Shown here: positions 40,699-50,095 of the stretch, piece after piece | Layout: each line of letters opens with the position of its first letter | How positions within the stretch are numbered: the first letter of the stretch is position 1 | Source: Aeromicrobium chenweiae | GTDB taxonomy: Bacteria > Actinomycetota > Actinomycetes > Propionibacteriales > Nocardioidaceae | Reading direction: 5' to 3' | NCBI RefSeq assembly: GCF_003065605.1 | Contig: NZ_CP026952.1 | Location: forward strand, 806,001-870,000 | Length of the DNA: 64,000 bases | Translations under genes and position numbers: made by a program | The notes under the pieces: model-generated | The model's database searches: none | The model's input: only the letters and a program-made list of their open reading frames with translations | What the model was told of the DNA's origin: nothing

Positions 40699-41610
40699 AT
40701 GGCATCCCGCACGCTCCACGTCACCGTCCCCGACGCCGGCTGGGCCGACCGCCTCGCCGATCTGCACGACGTCGACCTGACCGTCTGGGACTTCGCGTCC
40801 CCGCAGCCCGACCGGCACGTCGACCTGGCGGTCCGCCCGTACACGGTCGCGGCGGCCGGCCTGGAGTCCCTCGACCCCTCGCGGCTGTCGGTCGTCCAGT
40901 CACAGGCCCTGGGGTACGACGGCGTCGCCGACACGCTGCCGGCGGGCATCACGTACTGCAACGCGGTGGGGGTCCACGAGGCGTCGACCGCCGAGCTGGC
41001 GGTCGCGCTGCTGCTGGCGTCGCAGCGCGAGATCGACCGGTACGTCCGGGAGGCGGGCCAGTGGAACCGCCGGTTCACCGCCAGCCTGATCGACCGGCGC
41101 ATCCTCCTGCTCGGGCACGGGGGGATCGGCACGGAGCTGGAGAAGCGCCTCGACGGCTTCGACGCCGAGCTCATCCGCGTGGCGACGCACCGGCGCGAGG
41201 ACGAGCGCGGCGTCATCCACGGCACCGACGAGCTGGAGTCGCTCCTGCCGACGGTCGACGTCGTCGTGCTGGCGGTGCCGCTGACCGAGCAGACCACGCA
41301 CCTGGTCGACGACGCGTTCTTGTCGGCCCTGCCCGACGGCGCGATCGTCGTCAACGTCTCGCGGGGCAAGGTGGCCGACACCGACGCGATCGTCCGGCAG
41401 GGCGGCCGCATCAGGTTCGCCGCCGACGTGACCGATCCCGAGCCGCTGCCGGCGGACCACCCCCTGTGGACCGTGCCGGGCGTCCTGATCTCCCCGCACG
41501 TCGGTGGCATGTCCTCGGCCATGCAGCCCCGCATCGACCGGATCGTCCGTGACCAGGTGCAGCGGCTGCTCGACGGCCGTGAGCTCGAGTTCGTCGTCGT
41601 CCCCGGCTGA
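40699..41610 (+). CDS. D-isomer-specific 2-hydroxyacid dehydrogenase family protein
   Basis: The 303-residue NAD-dependent enzyme has the Rossmann loop LLLGHGGIGTELEKRL, catalytic Arg in VNVSRGKVAD, the acid-carrying stretch FAADVTDPEPLP and the catalytic His in LISPHVGGMSS. Such proteins interconvert 2-hydroxyacids and 2-ketoacids. The N-terminal catalytic half is short. The frame is open far upstream (to 40129) but that part is antisense to the GntR gene, so the ATG at 40699 is used. Being divergent from the lldD-GntR pair across the FCD operator, it may join the same hydroxyacid metabolism; the substrate is not known. Confidence 0.83.
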   Translation: MASRTLHVTVPDAGWADRLADLHDVDLTVWDFASPQPDRHVDLAVRPYTVAAAGLESLDPSRLSVVQSQALGYDGVADTLPAGITYCNAVGVHEASTAELAVALLLASQREIDRYVREAGQWNRRFTASLIDRRILLLGHGGIGTELEKRLDGFDAELIRVATHRREDERGVIHGTDELESLLPTVDVVVLAVPLTEQTTHLVDDAFLSALPDGAIVVNVSRGKVADTDAIVRQGGRIRFAADVTDPEPLPADHPLWTVPGVLISPHVGGMSSAMQPRIDRIVRDQVQRLLDGRELEFVVVPG

Positions 41611-41619
41611 GCAGGCCGG

Positions 41620-42603
41620 TCAGCCTCGGCGGCGGCGGAGCTCCTCGTTGATCGCCGGCACGACCTCGTGCAGGTCGCCGATCACCGCGTAGTGCGCCTG
41701 CGTGACCATCGGGGCGTCGGGATCGGTGTTGATCGCGAGGATCGTCTTGGCGCTCTGGCAGCCGGCCCAGTGCTGGATCGCGCCGCTGATGCCGCACGCG
41801 ACGTAGAGGTCGGGGGAGATGCGGCTGCCGGTCTGGCCCACCTGCTCGTGGTGCGGCCGCCAGCCCAGGCTCGTCACGACACGGGACACCCCGAGCGCGC
41901 CCCCGAGCAGGTCCTTCAGCTCCAGCAGGTCGGTGAACCCGTCGGCGCTGCCCGCCCCGCGGCCCGCACCCACCACGACCTTCGCGCCGGTGAGCGCCGA
42001 CGTGTCCTCGCCAGCCGCCTTCTCGGTGCGCACCACCCGGGTCAGCAGGTCGGCGTCGGTCAGGGCCGGCTCGTACGTCCGGACGTCGGTGGTGCGACTC
42101 TCGGCCGCCGGCACGGGGTCGACCGCGTGGCCTGCGACCGCGACGACCGCGACCTCGCCGTCCAGGCGCATGCGCTCGAACACCCCGCCACCCATGACCT
42201 GGCGTGACACGGTGAGCGGGTCGGTGTCCTCCAGGGCGATGACGTTCGCGGCCATCAGGCAGTCCAGGCGGGTCGCGACGTGCGCCAGGACCTCCATCCC
42301 GCGTGGGGTGCCCGACCCGACGACGAGCCGGGCCGCTCCGGACGACGCGACGTCCACCACCGCGGCCGCCCAGGCCGCGGCTCCGTACGCCGCGAGGCGC
42401 TCGTCGTCGGCGTGGTGCAAGGTCGTGACGCCCTGCTCGCCCAGGTGGGCCAGCACGGCGGCTGTGTCGGGGAGTGGTCCGACGGCGACGGCCTCGAGCT
42501 GCGGGTCGCCCATCCGCTCGCCCATCGTGCGGGCGAAGGTGAGCGCCTCGCGGGACGTGAGCGTCACGCCCTGGGGGTCGGTCTCGACGAGGACGAGGAT
42601 CAT
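41620..42603 (-). CDS. etfA: Electron transfer flavoprotein alpha subunit
   Basis: The 327-residue subunit carries FAD and passes electrons from the dehydrogenase to ETF:quinone oxidoreductase. The C-terminal FAD domain is typical: VVVGAGRGAGS, VGQTGSRISPDLYVACGISGAIQH and INTDPDAPM. The ATG at 42603 overlaps the etfB stop (ATGA). Position at the end of the dimethylglycine-dehydrogenase-like operon indicates it is the dedicated acceptor for that enzyme, as DgcA/SoxA-linked EtfAB pairs are elsewhere. Confidence 0.92.
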   Translation of the reverse strand: MILVLVETDPQGVTLTSREALTFARTMGERMGDPQLEAVAVGPLPDTAAVLAHLGEQGVTTLHHADDERLAAYGAAAWAAAVVDVASSGAARLVVGSGTPRGMEVLAHVATRLDCLMAANVIALEDTDPLTVSRQVMGGGVFERMRLDGEVAVVAVAGHAVDPVPAAESRTTDVRTYEPALTDADLLTRVVRTEKAAGEDTSALTGAKVVVGAGRGAGSADGFTDLLELKDLLGGALGVSRVVTSLGWRPHHEQVGQTGSRISPDLYVACGISGAIQHWAGCQSAKTILAINTDPDAPMVTQAHYAVIGDLHEVVPAINEELRRRRG

Positions 42604-43355
42604 GACGACACCACCCCGATGCTGACCAGCATGTCGACGACGGCCTTGGCAGCCTCCGGTCCCTCGCCGAGGACCTCGACGGTGCTCGGCCGTTCGGGTG
42701 GCGACGTCAGCCCGAGGCGTCGGGTCGTGGGGGAGACCGTCGTCGAGATCGTCTCGATCGGCAGCTTCTTGGCCTTCATGCGGCCCACGATCGACGGGTA
42801 GCGCGGCGCGACGCCGCCCTCCTGGATCGCGACGACGGCGGGGCACGGCAGCTCGTAGATCTCGTCGCCGTCGGGGCCCGAGCCGCGGGCCGTGAGCGTG
42901 TCGCCGTCGAGGCTGAGGGTGGAGATGCCGGTGACGACCGGGCGCCCCAGGGCGTACGCCAATCGGACGCCGACCTGGAAGTCGCCGCTGTCGGCGGCGT
43001 CGTTGCCGACGAGCACGAGACCGAAGTCCTCGCCCCGGACGACCTCGGCGATCGCCGCGGCGACGTCGGCGGGCCCGAAGGACTCTGAGTCGGCCTCCAC
43101 GTGGATCGCACGGGTGCACCCGACCGCGATCGCGTCGCGGAGCTGCTCCACCGCGTCGGCGGGGCCGAGGGTCAGGACGGTGGCCGTCCCACCGCTCGCC
43201 TCGGCGACCTGGATCGCGATCTCGACCGCCGCCTCCTCGTGCGGGCTGACGGTGTGCCCGACGTGACGGGCGTCGACGGACATCCCGTCCTCGGACAGCA
43301 GCACCTGGCTCGAGGTCTCGGGGACGCGCTTGATGCAGACCAGGACGTCGGTCAT
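42600..43355 (-). CDS. etfB: Electron transfer flavoprotein beta subunit
   Basis: The 251-residue AMP-binding partner of EtfA, with the conserved start DVLVCIKRVPETSSQVLL, the nucleotide region LVLVGNDAADSGDFQVG and the signature-like LPCPAVVAIQEGG plus RYPSIVGRMKAKK. It follows the FAD/GcvT gene after 1 base and overlaps etfA by 4 bases, so the three are co-translated. Confidence 0.92.
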   Translation of the reverse strand: MTDVLVCIKRVPETSSQVLLSEDGMSVDARHVGHTVSPHEEAAVEIAIQVAEASGGTATVLTLGPADAVEQLRDAIAVGCTRAIHVEADSESFGPADVAAAIAEVVRGEDFGLVLVGNDAADSGDFQVGVRLAYALGRPVVTGISTLSLDGDTLTARGSGPDGDEIYELPCPAVVAIQEGGVAPRYPSIVGRMKAKKLPIETISTTVSPTTRRLGLTSPPERPSTVEVLGEGPEAAKAVVDMLVSIGVVSS

Positions 43356-43356
43356 G

Positions 43357-45873
43357 TCAGCCCCTGATCCGCTCGTTGGCCGGGTCGAACAGGCCGGTCG
43401 CGTCGGCCGAGCCGACGGTCACGGGATAACGCTCCTCCATGTAGTCGACCGCCAGCTGCGTGCCGACCACGGCCTGCTCGGGCGGCAGGTAGGCCATCAG
43501 CAGGTGCTGACCGAGGGACGGTGCCGAGCCCGCCGACGTGACGTAGGCGCGGTGGCCGTGGCCGTCGACCAGGGGCTCTCCGTCCCGGGTCACGACCGGC
43601 TCGCCGCCGAGCATGTAGCGCTGGACACCGCTCGCCGACGTGTGGTCGTCGACGGTCAACGTGCACATGACCGCGAGCGGGTCCTCCCCGCGCTGCTTGA
43701 CGTACGCCTCCCGGCCGATGAAGTCGGCGTCCTTGACCTTGGGCCGTTGCATGCCGGCCTCGATGATCGTGCGCTCGCTGTCGAGCTCGGCGCCGTACGC
43801 GCGGTAGCCCTTCTCGATACGGCCGGTCGTCCCGTAGACGCCGATGCCGACCGGGACGAGGCCGTGCGGGCCGCCGGCCTCGCTGACCAGGTCCCAGAGC
43901 CGGGCGCCGCTCTCCATGGGCACGTACAGCTCCCAGCCGAGCTCACCGACGTACGAGATGCGGGACGCCAGGACCTGGGTCGAGCCGAGCTCGATCCTGC
44001 GGCACGTCCCGAAGCCGAACGCGTCGTGGCCGATGTCGCTGTCGGTGAGCGTGCCGAGGATGTCGCGCGCCCGCGGTCCCCACAGGCCGATCGTGGTGAA
44101 CGCGGAGGTCTGGTCGGTCACCTGGGCCGAGCCGTCGGTCGGCATGTGGTCGCGGAACCACTTGCGGTCGAGGTTGCCGTGCGCGCCGCCGGTGACGACG
44201 CGGAAGTGCGACTCGCCCAGCCGCATGATCGTCAGGTCGGCGCGGTACCCGCCCCGTTCGTCGATGACTGGCGTGTAGACGACGCGTCCGGGCGCGACGT
44301 CCATCTGGGCGACCGCGATGCGCTGCACGGCGTCGAGCGCACCGGGACCGGTGACGTCGAAGATCGAGAACGCCGACAGGTCGACCAGACCGGCGCGCTC
44401 GCGCATCGCGAGGTGCTCGGCGTTGATGATCGGCGACCACCAGCGGGCGTCCCACTCGTGGGCCCGCGGCATGACCGCGTCGCCGTAGTCGCCGAGCAGT
44501 GCCTCGTTGGCGGCGTACCAGTGCGGACGCTCCCAGCCGGCCGTCTCGAAGAACATCGCCCCGAGCTCCTGCTGCCGGGCGTGCATCGGGGCGAGGCGGG
44601 CCCCGCGGTCGCTCTGCCACTGCTCGGAGGGGTGCACGATCCCGTACGTCTTGTTGAACCCCTCGCTCGTGCGGGCCGCCACGTGCTGCTTGGTCTGCTG
44701 GTGGGGGTAGAACCGCGCGATGTCGGACTGGTGGACGTCGATCTCGGGGTTGCCGTCGGTCATCCACTCGGCGACCGCACGGCCGACGCCCGGGCCCTCC
44801 TTGATCCAGACCGCGGCGGCCGACCACAGGCCCTTGACCTCGGGCGTCTCGCCGAGGATGGGGCTGCCGTCGGGAGTCAGCGACAGCAGGCCGTTGATCG
44901 CGTAGCGGATCTCGACGTCCGGGTTGCCCAGCACCTCGGGCATCAGCTCCAGGGCCTCCTCGAGCTGCTGATCGAAGTCGTCGGCCGTGAACGGCATCTC
45001 GGTGGGCGACAGCTTGGACTGCTCGATCGACGGGATCTCGTCGGGATCGTGCAGGATCGCGCGGTGCGCGTACGAGCCGACCTCCATGTCGCCGCCGTGC
45101 TGGCGCTCGTAGCAGAACGTGTCCATGTCGCGGACGATCGGGAACGAGATCTCACCGACCGTGCCGGACAGCTGCGGCACGGGACCGACACTGATCATCT
45201 GGTGCACCGCGGGGGTCAGCGGGATGTGCGCGCCGGCCATCGCCGCGATGCGGGGGCTCCACACGCCGCACGCGATCACGACCGTCTCGGCCTCGATGTC
45301 GCCGCCGGACGTGCGGACGCGGCGGATCCGGCCACCCTCGACGTCCAGGCCCTCGACCTCCACGGTGGGCACGACCTGGAGGGCGCCGAGCTCGAGGGCG
45401 CGCTCCCGCATGATGGTGCCGGCCCGCAGGGAGTCGACCACGCCGACGCTCGGGGTGTAGAAGGCGCCGACGATCACCGAGGGGTCGAGGAACGGGACCT
45501 TCTCGGCCACCTGCTCGGGCGTGACGATCTCCGACGGGATGCCCCACGCCTTCGCCGAGGACATCCGCCGGCGCAGCTCCTCCATCCGCTCCTCCGTGCG
45601 GGCCACCTCGTAGCCGCCGGACTCGGTGAAGACGCCCATCTCCTGGTACTGCCGCACGCTGTCCAGGGTCAGGTCCGTGATCTCCCGGGAGTGGTCCACC
45701 GGGAAGATGAAGTTGGAGGCGTGCCCCGTCGACCCGCCCGGGTTCGGCAGCGGGCCCTTGTCGATCTGCACGATGTCGCGCCAGCCGAGCCGGGCCAGGT
45801 GGTAGACGAGGCTGTTGCCGACGATGCCGGCGCCGATGACGACGACACGTGCGTGGGAGGGCAGCTCTGCCAT
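43357..45873 (-). CDS. FAD-dependent dimethylglycine/sarcosine dehydrogenase-like protein with GcvT domain
   Basis: The 838-residue protein joins a D-amino-acid-oxidase-type FAD domain (GAGIVG at 14-19; GSTGHASNF at the place where DMGDH carries the flavin-linked His) to a C-terminal GcvT aminomethyltransferase fold that binds tetrahydrofolate. Length and layout match mammalian and bacterial dimethylglycine or sarcosine dehydrogenases, which demethylate oxidatively and hand the carbon to THF as 5,10-methylene-THF. AAGGGAT precedes the ATG at 45873. The downstream etfBA genes and upstream betaine importer point to dimethylglycine, with sarcosine as the alternative. Confidence 0.85.
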   Translation of the reverse strand: MAELPSHARVVVIGAGIVGNSLVYHLARLGWRDIVQIDKGPLPNPGGSTGHASNFIFPVDHSREITDLTLDSVRQYQEMGVFTESGGYEVARTEERMEELRRRMSSAKAWGIPSEIVTPEQVAEKVPFLDPSVIVGAFYTPSVGVVDSLRAGTIMRERALELGALQVVPTVEVEGLDVEGGRIRRVRTSGGDIEAETVVIACGVWSPRIAAMAGAHIPLTPAVHQMISVGPVPQLSGTVGEISFPIVRDMDTFCYERQHGGDMEVGSYAHRAILHDPDEIPSIEQSKLSPTEMPFTADDFDQQLEEALELMPEVLGNPDVEIRYAINGLLSLTPDGSPILGETPEVKGLWSAAAVWIKEGPGVGRAVAEWMTDGNPEIDVHQSDIARFYPHQQTKQHVAARTSEGFNKTYGIVHPSEQWQSDRGARLAPMHARQQELGAMFFETAGWERPHWYAANEALLGDYGDAVMPRAHEWDARWWSPIINAEHLAMRERAGLVDLSAFSIFDVTGPGALDAVQRIAVAQMDVAPGRVVYTPVIDERGGYRADLTIMRLGESHFRVVTGGAHGNLDRKWFRDHMPTDGSAQVTDQTSAFTTIGLWGPRARDILGTLTDSDIGHDAFGFGTCRRIELGSTQVLASRISYVGELGWELYVPMESGARLWDLVSEAGGPHGLVPVGIGVYGTTGRIEKGYRAYGAELDSERTIIEAGMQRPKVKDADFIGREAYVKQRGEDPLAVMCTLTVDDHTSASGVQRYMLGGEPVVTRDGEPLVDGHGHRAYVTSAGSAPSLGQHLLMAYLPPEQAVVGTQLAVDYMEERYPVTVGSADATGLFDPANERIRG

Positions 45874-45891
45874 GGGGTGATCCCTTCGGTG

Positions 45892-45908
45892 GTTGCGTAA
45901 GACGCAAC
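45892..45908. promoter_or_regulatory. Predicted IclR operator before the dimethylglycine operon
   Basis: GTTGCGTAAGACGCAAC, a palindrome of the GTTGC-N7-GCAAC type found four times in this region. It lies between the predicted promoter and the start codon. Confidence 0.65.
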
Positions 45909-45938
45909 ACGATTCGCAATGCGAGACAACGTGCGTCC

Positions 45939-45968
45939 ATCGTGTGCCTCGAAACTCGGGGGTGTCAA
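45939..45968 (-). promoter_or_regulatory. Promoter of the FAD/GcvT-etfBA operon
   Basis: On the minus strand TTGACA (45968-45963), 18-base spacer, CACGAT (45944-45939). The consensus -35 supports it; the -10 is weak. The IclR-type operator lies just downstream of the expected start. Confidence 0.5.
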
Positions 45969-45990
45969 GGGTTTCGGTCCCCCGGACGCA

Positions 45991-46023
45991 CGACACCCCG
46001 GGAGCCGGGCTCCCGGGGTGTCG
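45991..46023. terminator. Terminator of the betaine operon
   Basis: CGACACCCCGGGAG pairs perfectly over 14 bases with CTCCCGGGGTGTCG around a 5-base loop, 20 bases beyond the proX stop. It separates the betaine operon from the dimethylglycine operon. Confidence 0.8.
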
Positions 46024-46043
46024 TGATCATGCGTGCGGCGATC

Positions 46044-47009
46044 TCAGCCGACCCACGCCTTGATCTTGTCGGCGTTGTCGTCGATCCACTTCTGTGCCGC
46101 CTCGTCGGGGTCCATCTTGTCCTCGGCGATGTACTTGGCGACCAGGTTCTGGTCGTCGTTCGTCCAGGTGAAGTTCTTCACCACGTCGTACGCAGGACTG
46201 CCCGAGTCGGAGAACTTCGTCGCGACGATCTTCTTGAGCTTCGTCTCGGGGTAGTCGCACGCGACCTTGGCGGGGTCGGCGTCGCAGCCCTCGGTCCACT
46301 CCGGCAGGTTGACCTTCTTCAGCTCGACCTCCGAGAGGAACCACTGCGGGGCGTAGAAGTAGCCCAGGAGCGGCTTCTTCTGCTTCTCCGCCTGCCGGAA
46401 CGCGGTGATGAGCGCTGCCTCGCTGCCGGCGTAGACCACCTTGTAGTCCAGCTTCAGGTTCTTGACCAGGGCCTCGTCGTTGGTGACGAAGGACGGGTCG
46501 CCGTCGAGCATCTGGCCCTTGTCGCCGGACTCGGAGGTCCGGAACAGGTCGGCGTACTTGTTGAGGTTCTTCCAGTCGGTGATGTCGGGGTACTTCTCGA
46601 CCATCCACGGCGGGACGTACCAGCCGATCTGGCCCACGTTGCCGTTCGGACCGGCGTCGATCGCGGACTTGTCGCCCTCGATGTACTTCTTCTCCAGGGC
46701 CGGGTGGCCCCAGTCCTCGATCACGACGTCGACCGTGCCCTTGCCGAAGCCCTGCCAGGCGACCTCCTCCTTGAGGTCCTTGTACTCCACCTTGCAGCCC
46801 AGCTCGTTCTCGATGACCTTGCCGACCACGTGCGCGGAGGCCTCGTACCCGACCCAGGGGTTGATCGCCATGTTGACCGTCTGGTCGCACTTCTCACCCC
46901 CGGACGCCTTGTCGTCCTCGATGTCTCCGCCGCCACACGCAGACAGGGTCAGCAGGGCGCTGGCGGCGATGACACCGGCCAGACGCACCCGTCGTGTCGT
47001 TGTTCTCAT
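46044..47009 (-). CDS. proX: Glycine betaine/choline ABC transporter substrate-binding lipoprotein
   Basis: This 321-residue OpuAC/ProX-type protein has a lipobox LSAC (lipidated Cys 25) and a type II binding fold starting VNMAINPWVGYEASAHVVGKVI, the usual opening of quaternary-amine binders, with several Trp/Tyr (QIGWYVPPWMV, APQWFLSEVEL) available for an aromatic cage around a trimethylammonium group. It would hand substrate to the double permease encoded upstream. It is last in the bet-pro operon, before a strong terminator. Choline, betaine or another quaternary amine cannot be told apart. Confidence 0.88.
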   Translation of the reverse strand: MRTTTRRVRLAGVIAASALLTLSACGGGDIEDDKASGGEKCDQTVNMAINPWVGYEASAHVVGKVIENELGCKVEYKDLKEEVAWQGFGKGTVDVVIEDWGHPALEKKYIEGDKSAIDAGPNGNVGQIGWYVPPWMVEKYPDITDWKNLNKYADLFRTSESGDKGQMLDGDPSFVTNDEALVKNLKLDYKVVYAGSEAALITAFRQAEKQKKPLLGYFYAPQWFLSEVELKKVNLPEWTEGCDADPAKVACDYPETKLKKIVATKFSDSGSPAYDVVKNFTWTNDDQNLVAKYIAEDKMDPDEAAQKWIDDNADKIKAWVG

Positions 47010-47033
47010 CTGTACTCCTTCATCTGGTGTCGC

Positions 47034-49064
47034 TCAGCTCCCCGCGAACGGGGATCGGAGAAACCTTCGGTTGCCTGTCCGCGCCCGGCGGGCCGACGTT
47101 CCTTGTGCCATCCGGTCGAGCATGATCGCGAGGGCGACGATGGCGATGCCCGCGGCGAGCCCCTTGCCGAACAGCTCGGCCTGGGTGAATCCGGCGTAGA
47201 CGAGGTAGCCGAGGGCGCCGGCGCCGACGAGGCCGCCGATCACGACCATCGCGAAGACGTAGAGCATCCCCTGGTTGGCGGCGAGCTGGATGCCCTTGCG
47301 CGCCATCGGCAGCTGCACCTTGGTGATGATCTGCCAGCGGCTGGAGCCGGCCGACTCGGCGGCCTCGATGACCGTGGGGGAGACGTCACGGATCGCGTCG
47401 CAGACGAGCTTGATCGCCACCGGGGAGGCGTAGACGATGCCCGCCACGATCGCGGTGAATCGCGTGGGGTCGAACAGGGCGAGGGCCGGCACGAGGTAGA
47501 CGAACGGCGGCACGACCTGGGCGGCGTCCAGGACCGGCCGCAGCACCATGTCGACGCCTCTGCTCTGGGCCATCCAGACGCCGAGGACCAGCGCGAGGAC
47601 CATCGTGAGGATCGTCGCCACCAGCGTCATCGTGAGGGTCACCATGCTGTCCTGCCAAAGGCCCACACCGAGGATCACCCCGATGCACACGATCGTGGTG
47701 ACGAGCGAGCGCAGGCCGCCGAGGACGTACGACAGCCCGATCAGCACGAGCGCGACGAGCCACCACGGCGACTGGGCGATGAGCTCCTGCAGGGGGTTGA
47801 GCAGCCCGTACGTGATGGCGTCCTTGATCGCCCCGGTCACGGACGCCGCGTTGTCGGACAGCCACGTGGACACCGAGTCTGCGCCCTCCGCGAACGGCCG
47901 GCCGAGATCGGGCTTGTCGGGGAACGTGGCGAGGTCGAGGTACTGGCGCGAGAGCACGACGCACACGATCGCCACGACGCCGCTCGCGGCGAGGCCGATC
48001 CACCGGTTGCGGCGGCTGTGCGCGCTCGGGAGCGCCTCGCTGCGGATGCTGGCCGCGGTCGTGACGCGGTCGAGCATGATCGCCATGATCACGATGCAGA
48101 GGCCGGCGGTCGCGGCGCGGCCGACGTCGAGCGACTCCAGCGCCTTGATGACCGGCTTGCCGAGGCCCGGTCCGTCGATGAAGGCGGCGATCGTGGCCAT
48201 CGAGAGGGCCGCCATGATGGTCTGGTTGACGCCGACGATGATCGTGCGCTTGGCCATGGGCAGCTGCACCTTGCGGAGCATCTGCGACCTGCTGGTGCCG
48301 AGCGACTGCATCGCCTCGATCGTCTCCTTCGAGACGCTGCGGATGCCGTGCGCGGAGATGCGGATGACCGGCGGCAGGGCGTAGATCAGGGTCACGATGA
48401 CGGCGGCCGCGACGCCGATGCTGAAGAACAACGTGATGGGCAGCAGGTACACGAACGACGGCAGCGTCTGCAGCCCGTCGAGGATCGGGGTCAGGACGCT
48501 GGTCGCCCGCCTGCTCCGGCCCATCCAGATGCCGACCGGGATGCCGATCACCAGGCAGATCGCCACCGACATGAAGGTGACGATGAGGGTCTCCATGCTG
48601 GCGGTCCAGAACCCGAACAGGCCGAACGCCGCGAAGCTGAGGCCGGTCAGGACCGCCATCCGCCACCCGGCGATCGCCAGGGCGATCCACACGGCCACCG
48701 CGATGACCCCGAGCCAGCCGATCTCGGGGACCGGGCGTGGCAGGGCCGGCTCGCTGACGAGCTCGGCGAGGAACTGCGCCACGGAGTCGAGCGCATCGCT
48801 GATGTGGCCGAGACCCTGCAGGATCGCGCTGGAGTCACGGGCCGACTCCAGCTTGTCGCTGAGGTCGCCCAGCCAGTTCTGGAAGCCGGTGAGGTCCGAG
48901 CGGGCGAGCGGCCGGGTGTCCCTGCCGTTGAGGATCGTGGCGGCGATCGCGAAGACGACCAGGATCGCGGCGACGATCGCGGCCTTGCTCGTCTGTCGTT
49001 CCTCCGGGGGCGGTGGGGGTGCCTCCAGGCCGGGTTCCTCGGGGGCCAGCGTCGCGGTGCTCAC
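47034..49064 (-). CDS. proW: Betaine ABC transporter permease with two fused ProW-type domains
   Basis: The 676-residue protein contains two complete binding-protein-dependent permease domains in one chain: the first about residues 110-360, the second about 460-660. Each has its own EAA coupling loop ([24 protein letters not shown] and [24 protein letters not shown], each about 24 residues, cited by their ends IEAMQSL/LPMAK and IEAAESA/LPMAR). ProW normally has one and works as a homodimer; here one chain could form the whole pore. The GTG at 49064 overlaps the proV stop. A Pro-rich cytoplasmic N-terminus precedes the first helix. Confidence 0.88.
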   Translation of the reverse strand: MSTATLAPEEPGLEAPPPPPEERQTSKAAIVAAILVVFAIAATILNGRDTRPLARSDLTGFQNWLGDLSDKLESARDSSAILQGLGHISDALDSVAQFLAELVSEPALPRPVPEIGWLGVIAVAVWIALAIAGWRMAVLTGLSFAAFGLFGFWTASMETLIVTFMSVAICLVIGIPVGIWMGRSRRATSVLTPILDGLQTLPSFVYLLPITLFFSIGVAAAVIVTLIYALPPVIRISAHGIRSVSKETIEAMQSLGTSRSQMLRKVQLPMAKRTIIVGVNQTIMAALSMATIAAFIDGPGLGKPVIKALESLDVGRAATAGLCIVIMAIMLDRVTTAASIRSEALPSAHSRRNRWIGLAASGVVAIVCVVLSRQYLDLATFPDKPDLGRPFAEGADSVSTWLSDNAASVTGAIKDAITYGLLNPLQELIAQSPWWLVALVLIGLSYVLGGLRSLVTTIVCIGVILGVGLWQDSMVTLTMTLVATILTMVLALVLGVWMAQSRGVDMVLRPVLDAAQVVPPFVYLVPALALFDPTRFTAIVAGIVYASPVAIKLVCDAIRDVSPTVIEAAESAGSSRWQIITKVQLPMARKGIQLAANQGMLYVFAMVVIGGLVGAGALGYLVYAGFTQAELFGKGLAAGIAIVALAIMLDRMAQGTSARRARTGNRRFLRSPFAGS

Positions 49065-50095
49065 GCCGCGCCTTCCTCTTCCGCCACGATGACGCGCAGG
49101 ATGTCCTCGTCGGTGACGACACCGAGCAGCTTGCCGTCCTCGACGACCTTGATGGGCTTGTCGGCCTCGAGCACCTGACGAGCGGCGGTCTGGACGACCA
49201 CGTTCGGGGGCAGCTCCGGTCCGTCGAGGGCCTCCCCGTCGAGCGGCGGCCGCATGACCCACTTGAGCGTCAGGACGTGCGACTTGGGCACCTCGCTGAC
49301 GAAGTCGCGCACGTAGTCGTCGGCCGGGGCACCGACGACCTCGTCGGGGGTGCCGACCTGCACGACCTCGCCGTCGCGCATGATCAGGATGCGGTCGCCG
49401 AGCTTGAGCGCCTCGGACAGGTCGTGGGTGATGAAGACCATCGTCTTCTTGACCTCGTGGTGCAGGCGGATGACCTCGTTCTGCATGTCACGGCGAATCA
49501 GCGGGTCGAGGGCCGAGAACGGCTCGTCGAACAAAAGCAGGGACGGGTCCACCGCGAGCGCTCGGCCGAGGCCGACCCGCTGCTGCATGCCGCCGGAGAG
49601 CTGGTCGGGGTACGAGGCGGAGTTGCCGGACAGGCCGACCAGGTCGAGCACCTCGCGGGCCTTCGCGTGGCGCTCCTTGCGGCCGACGCCCCGCACCTCG
49701 AGGCCGTACGCGATGTTGTCGAGGACGCGTCGGTGGGGGAGCAGGCCGAAGTGCTGGAACACCATCGCGACGTGCTTGCGGCGCAGGTCGCGCAGTGCCG
49801 ACTCGGACATCGTCAGCACGTCGGTGCCGTCGATCATGACCTCTCCGGCGGTGGGCTCGATCAGCCGCGTGAGACACCGCACGAGGGTCGACTTGCCCGA
49901 GCCCGACAGGCCCATGACGACGAAGACCTCTCCGCGCTGGACCTCGAAGCTGACGTCCTTGACCGCTGAGACGCACCCGGTCGTGCGGCGCAGCTCGTCG
50001 CGGGACAGCTCGCCCTCGGGGCTGCCGGGGATGCGCGAGGCGCGGGGTCCGAAGACCTTCCACAGGTTCTCCACCTTGACGGCTGGGTCGGTCAT
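49061..50095 (-). CDS. proV: Glycine betaine/quaternary amine ABC transporter ATPase
   Basis: The 344-residue ATPase has Walker [10 protein letters not shown], signature LSGGMQQR, Walker [13 protein letters not shown] and the H-loop [16 protein letters not shown] and [17 protein letters not shown] are of the ProV/OpuAA type. After the ATPase, a single CBS-like unit remains ([24 protein letters not shown] region, about 305-338); ProV usually has two, which sense ionic strength. It overlaps betA and proW by 4 bases each. Loss of one CBS unit would fit uptake for nutrition rather than osmotic control (inference). Confidence 0.9.
   Translation of the reverse strand: MTDPAVKVENLWKVFGPRASRIPGSPEGELSRDELRRTTGCVSAVKDVSFEVQRGEVFVVMGLSGSGKSTLVRCLTRLIEPTAGEVMIDGTDVLTMSESALRDLRRKHVAMVFQHFGLLPHRRVLDNIAYGLEVRGVGRKERHAKAREVLDLVGLSGNSASYPDQLSGGMQQRVGLGRALAVDPSLLLFDEPFSALDPLIRRDMQNEVIRLHHEVKKTMVFITHDLSEALKLGDRILIMRDGEVVQVGTPDEVVGAPADDYVRDFVSEVPKSHVLTLKWVMRPPLDGEALDGPELPPNVVVQTAARQVLEADKPIKVVEDGKLLGVVTDEDILRVIVAEEEGAA

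Noticed and set aside
47034-49064. Sequencing frameshift fusing two permease genes
   Set aside because: The frame is continuous with consistent codon bias and no internal start with ribosome site between the halves; it looks like a genuine fusion.
45849-49178. 1109-codon open frame on the plus strand over proX/proW
   Set aside because: Antisense to clear ProX and ProW; His/Arg/Asp-rich nonsense composition.
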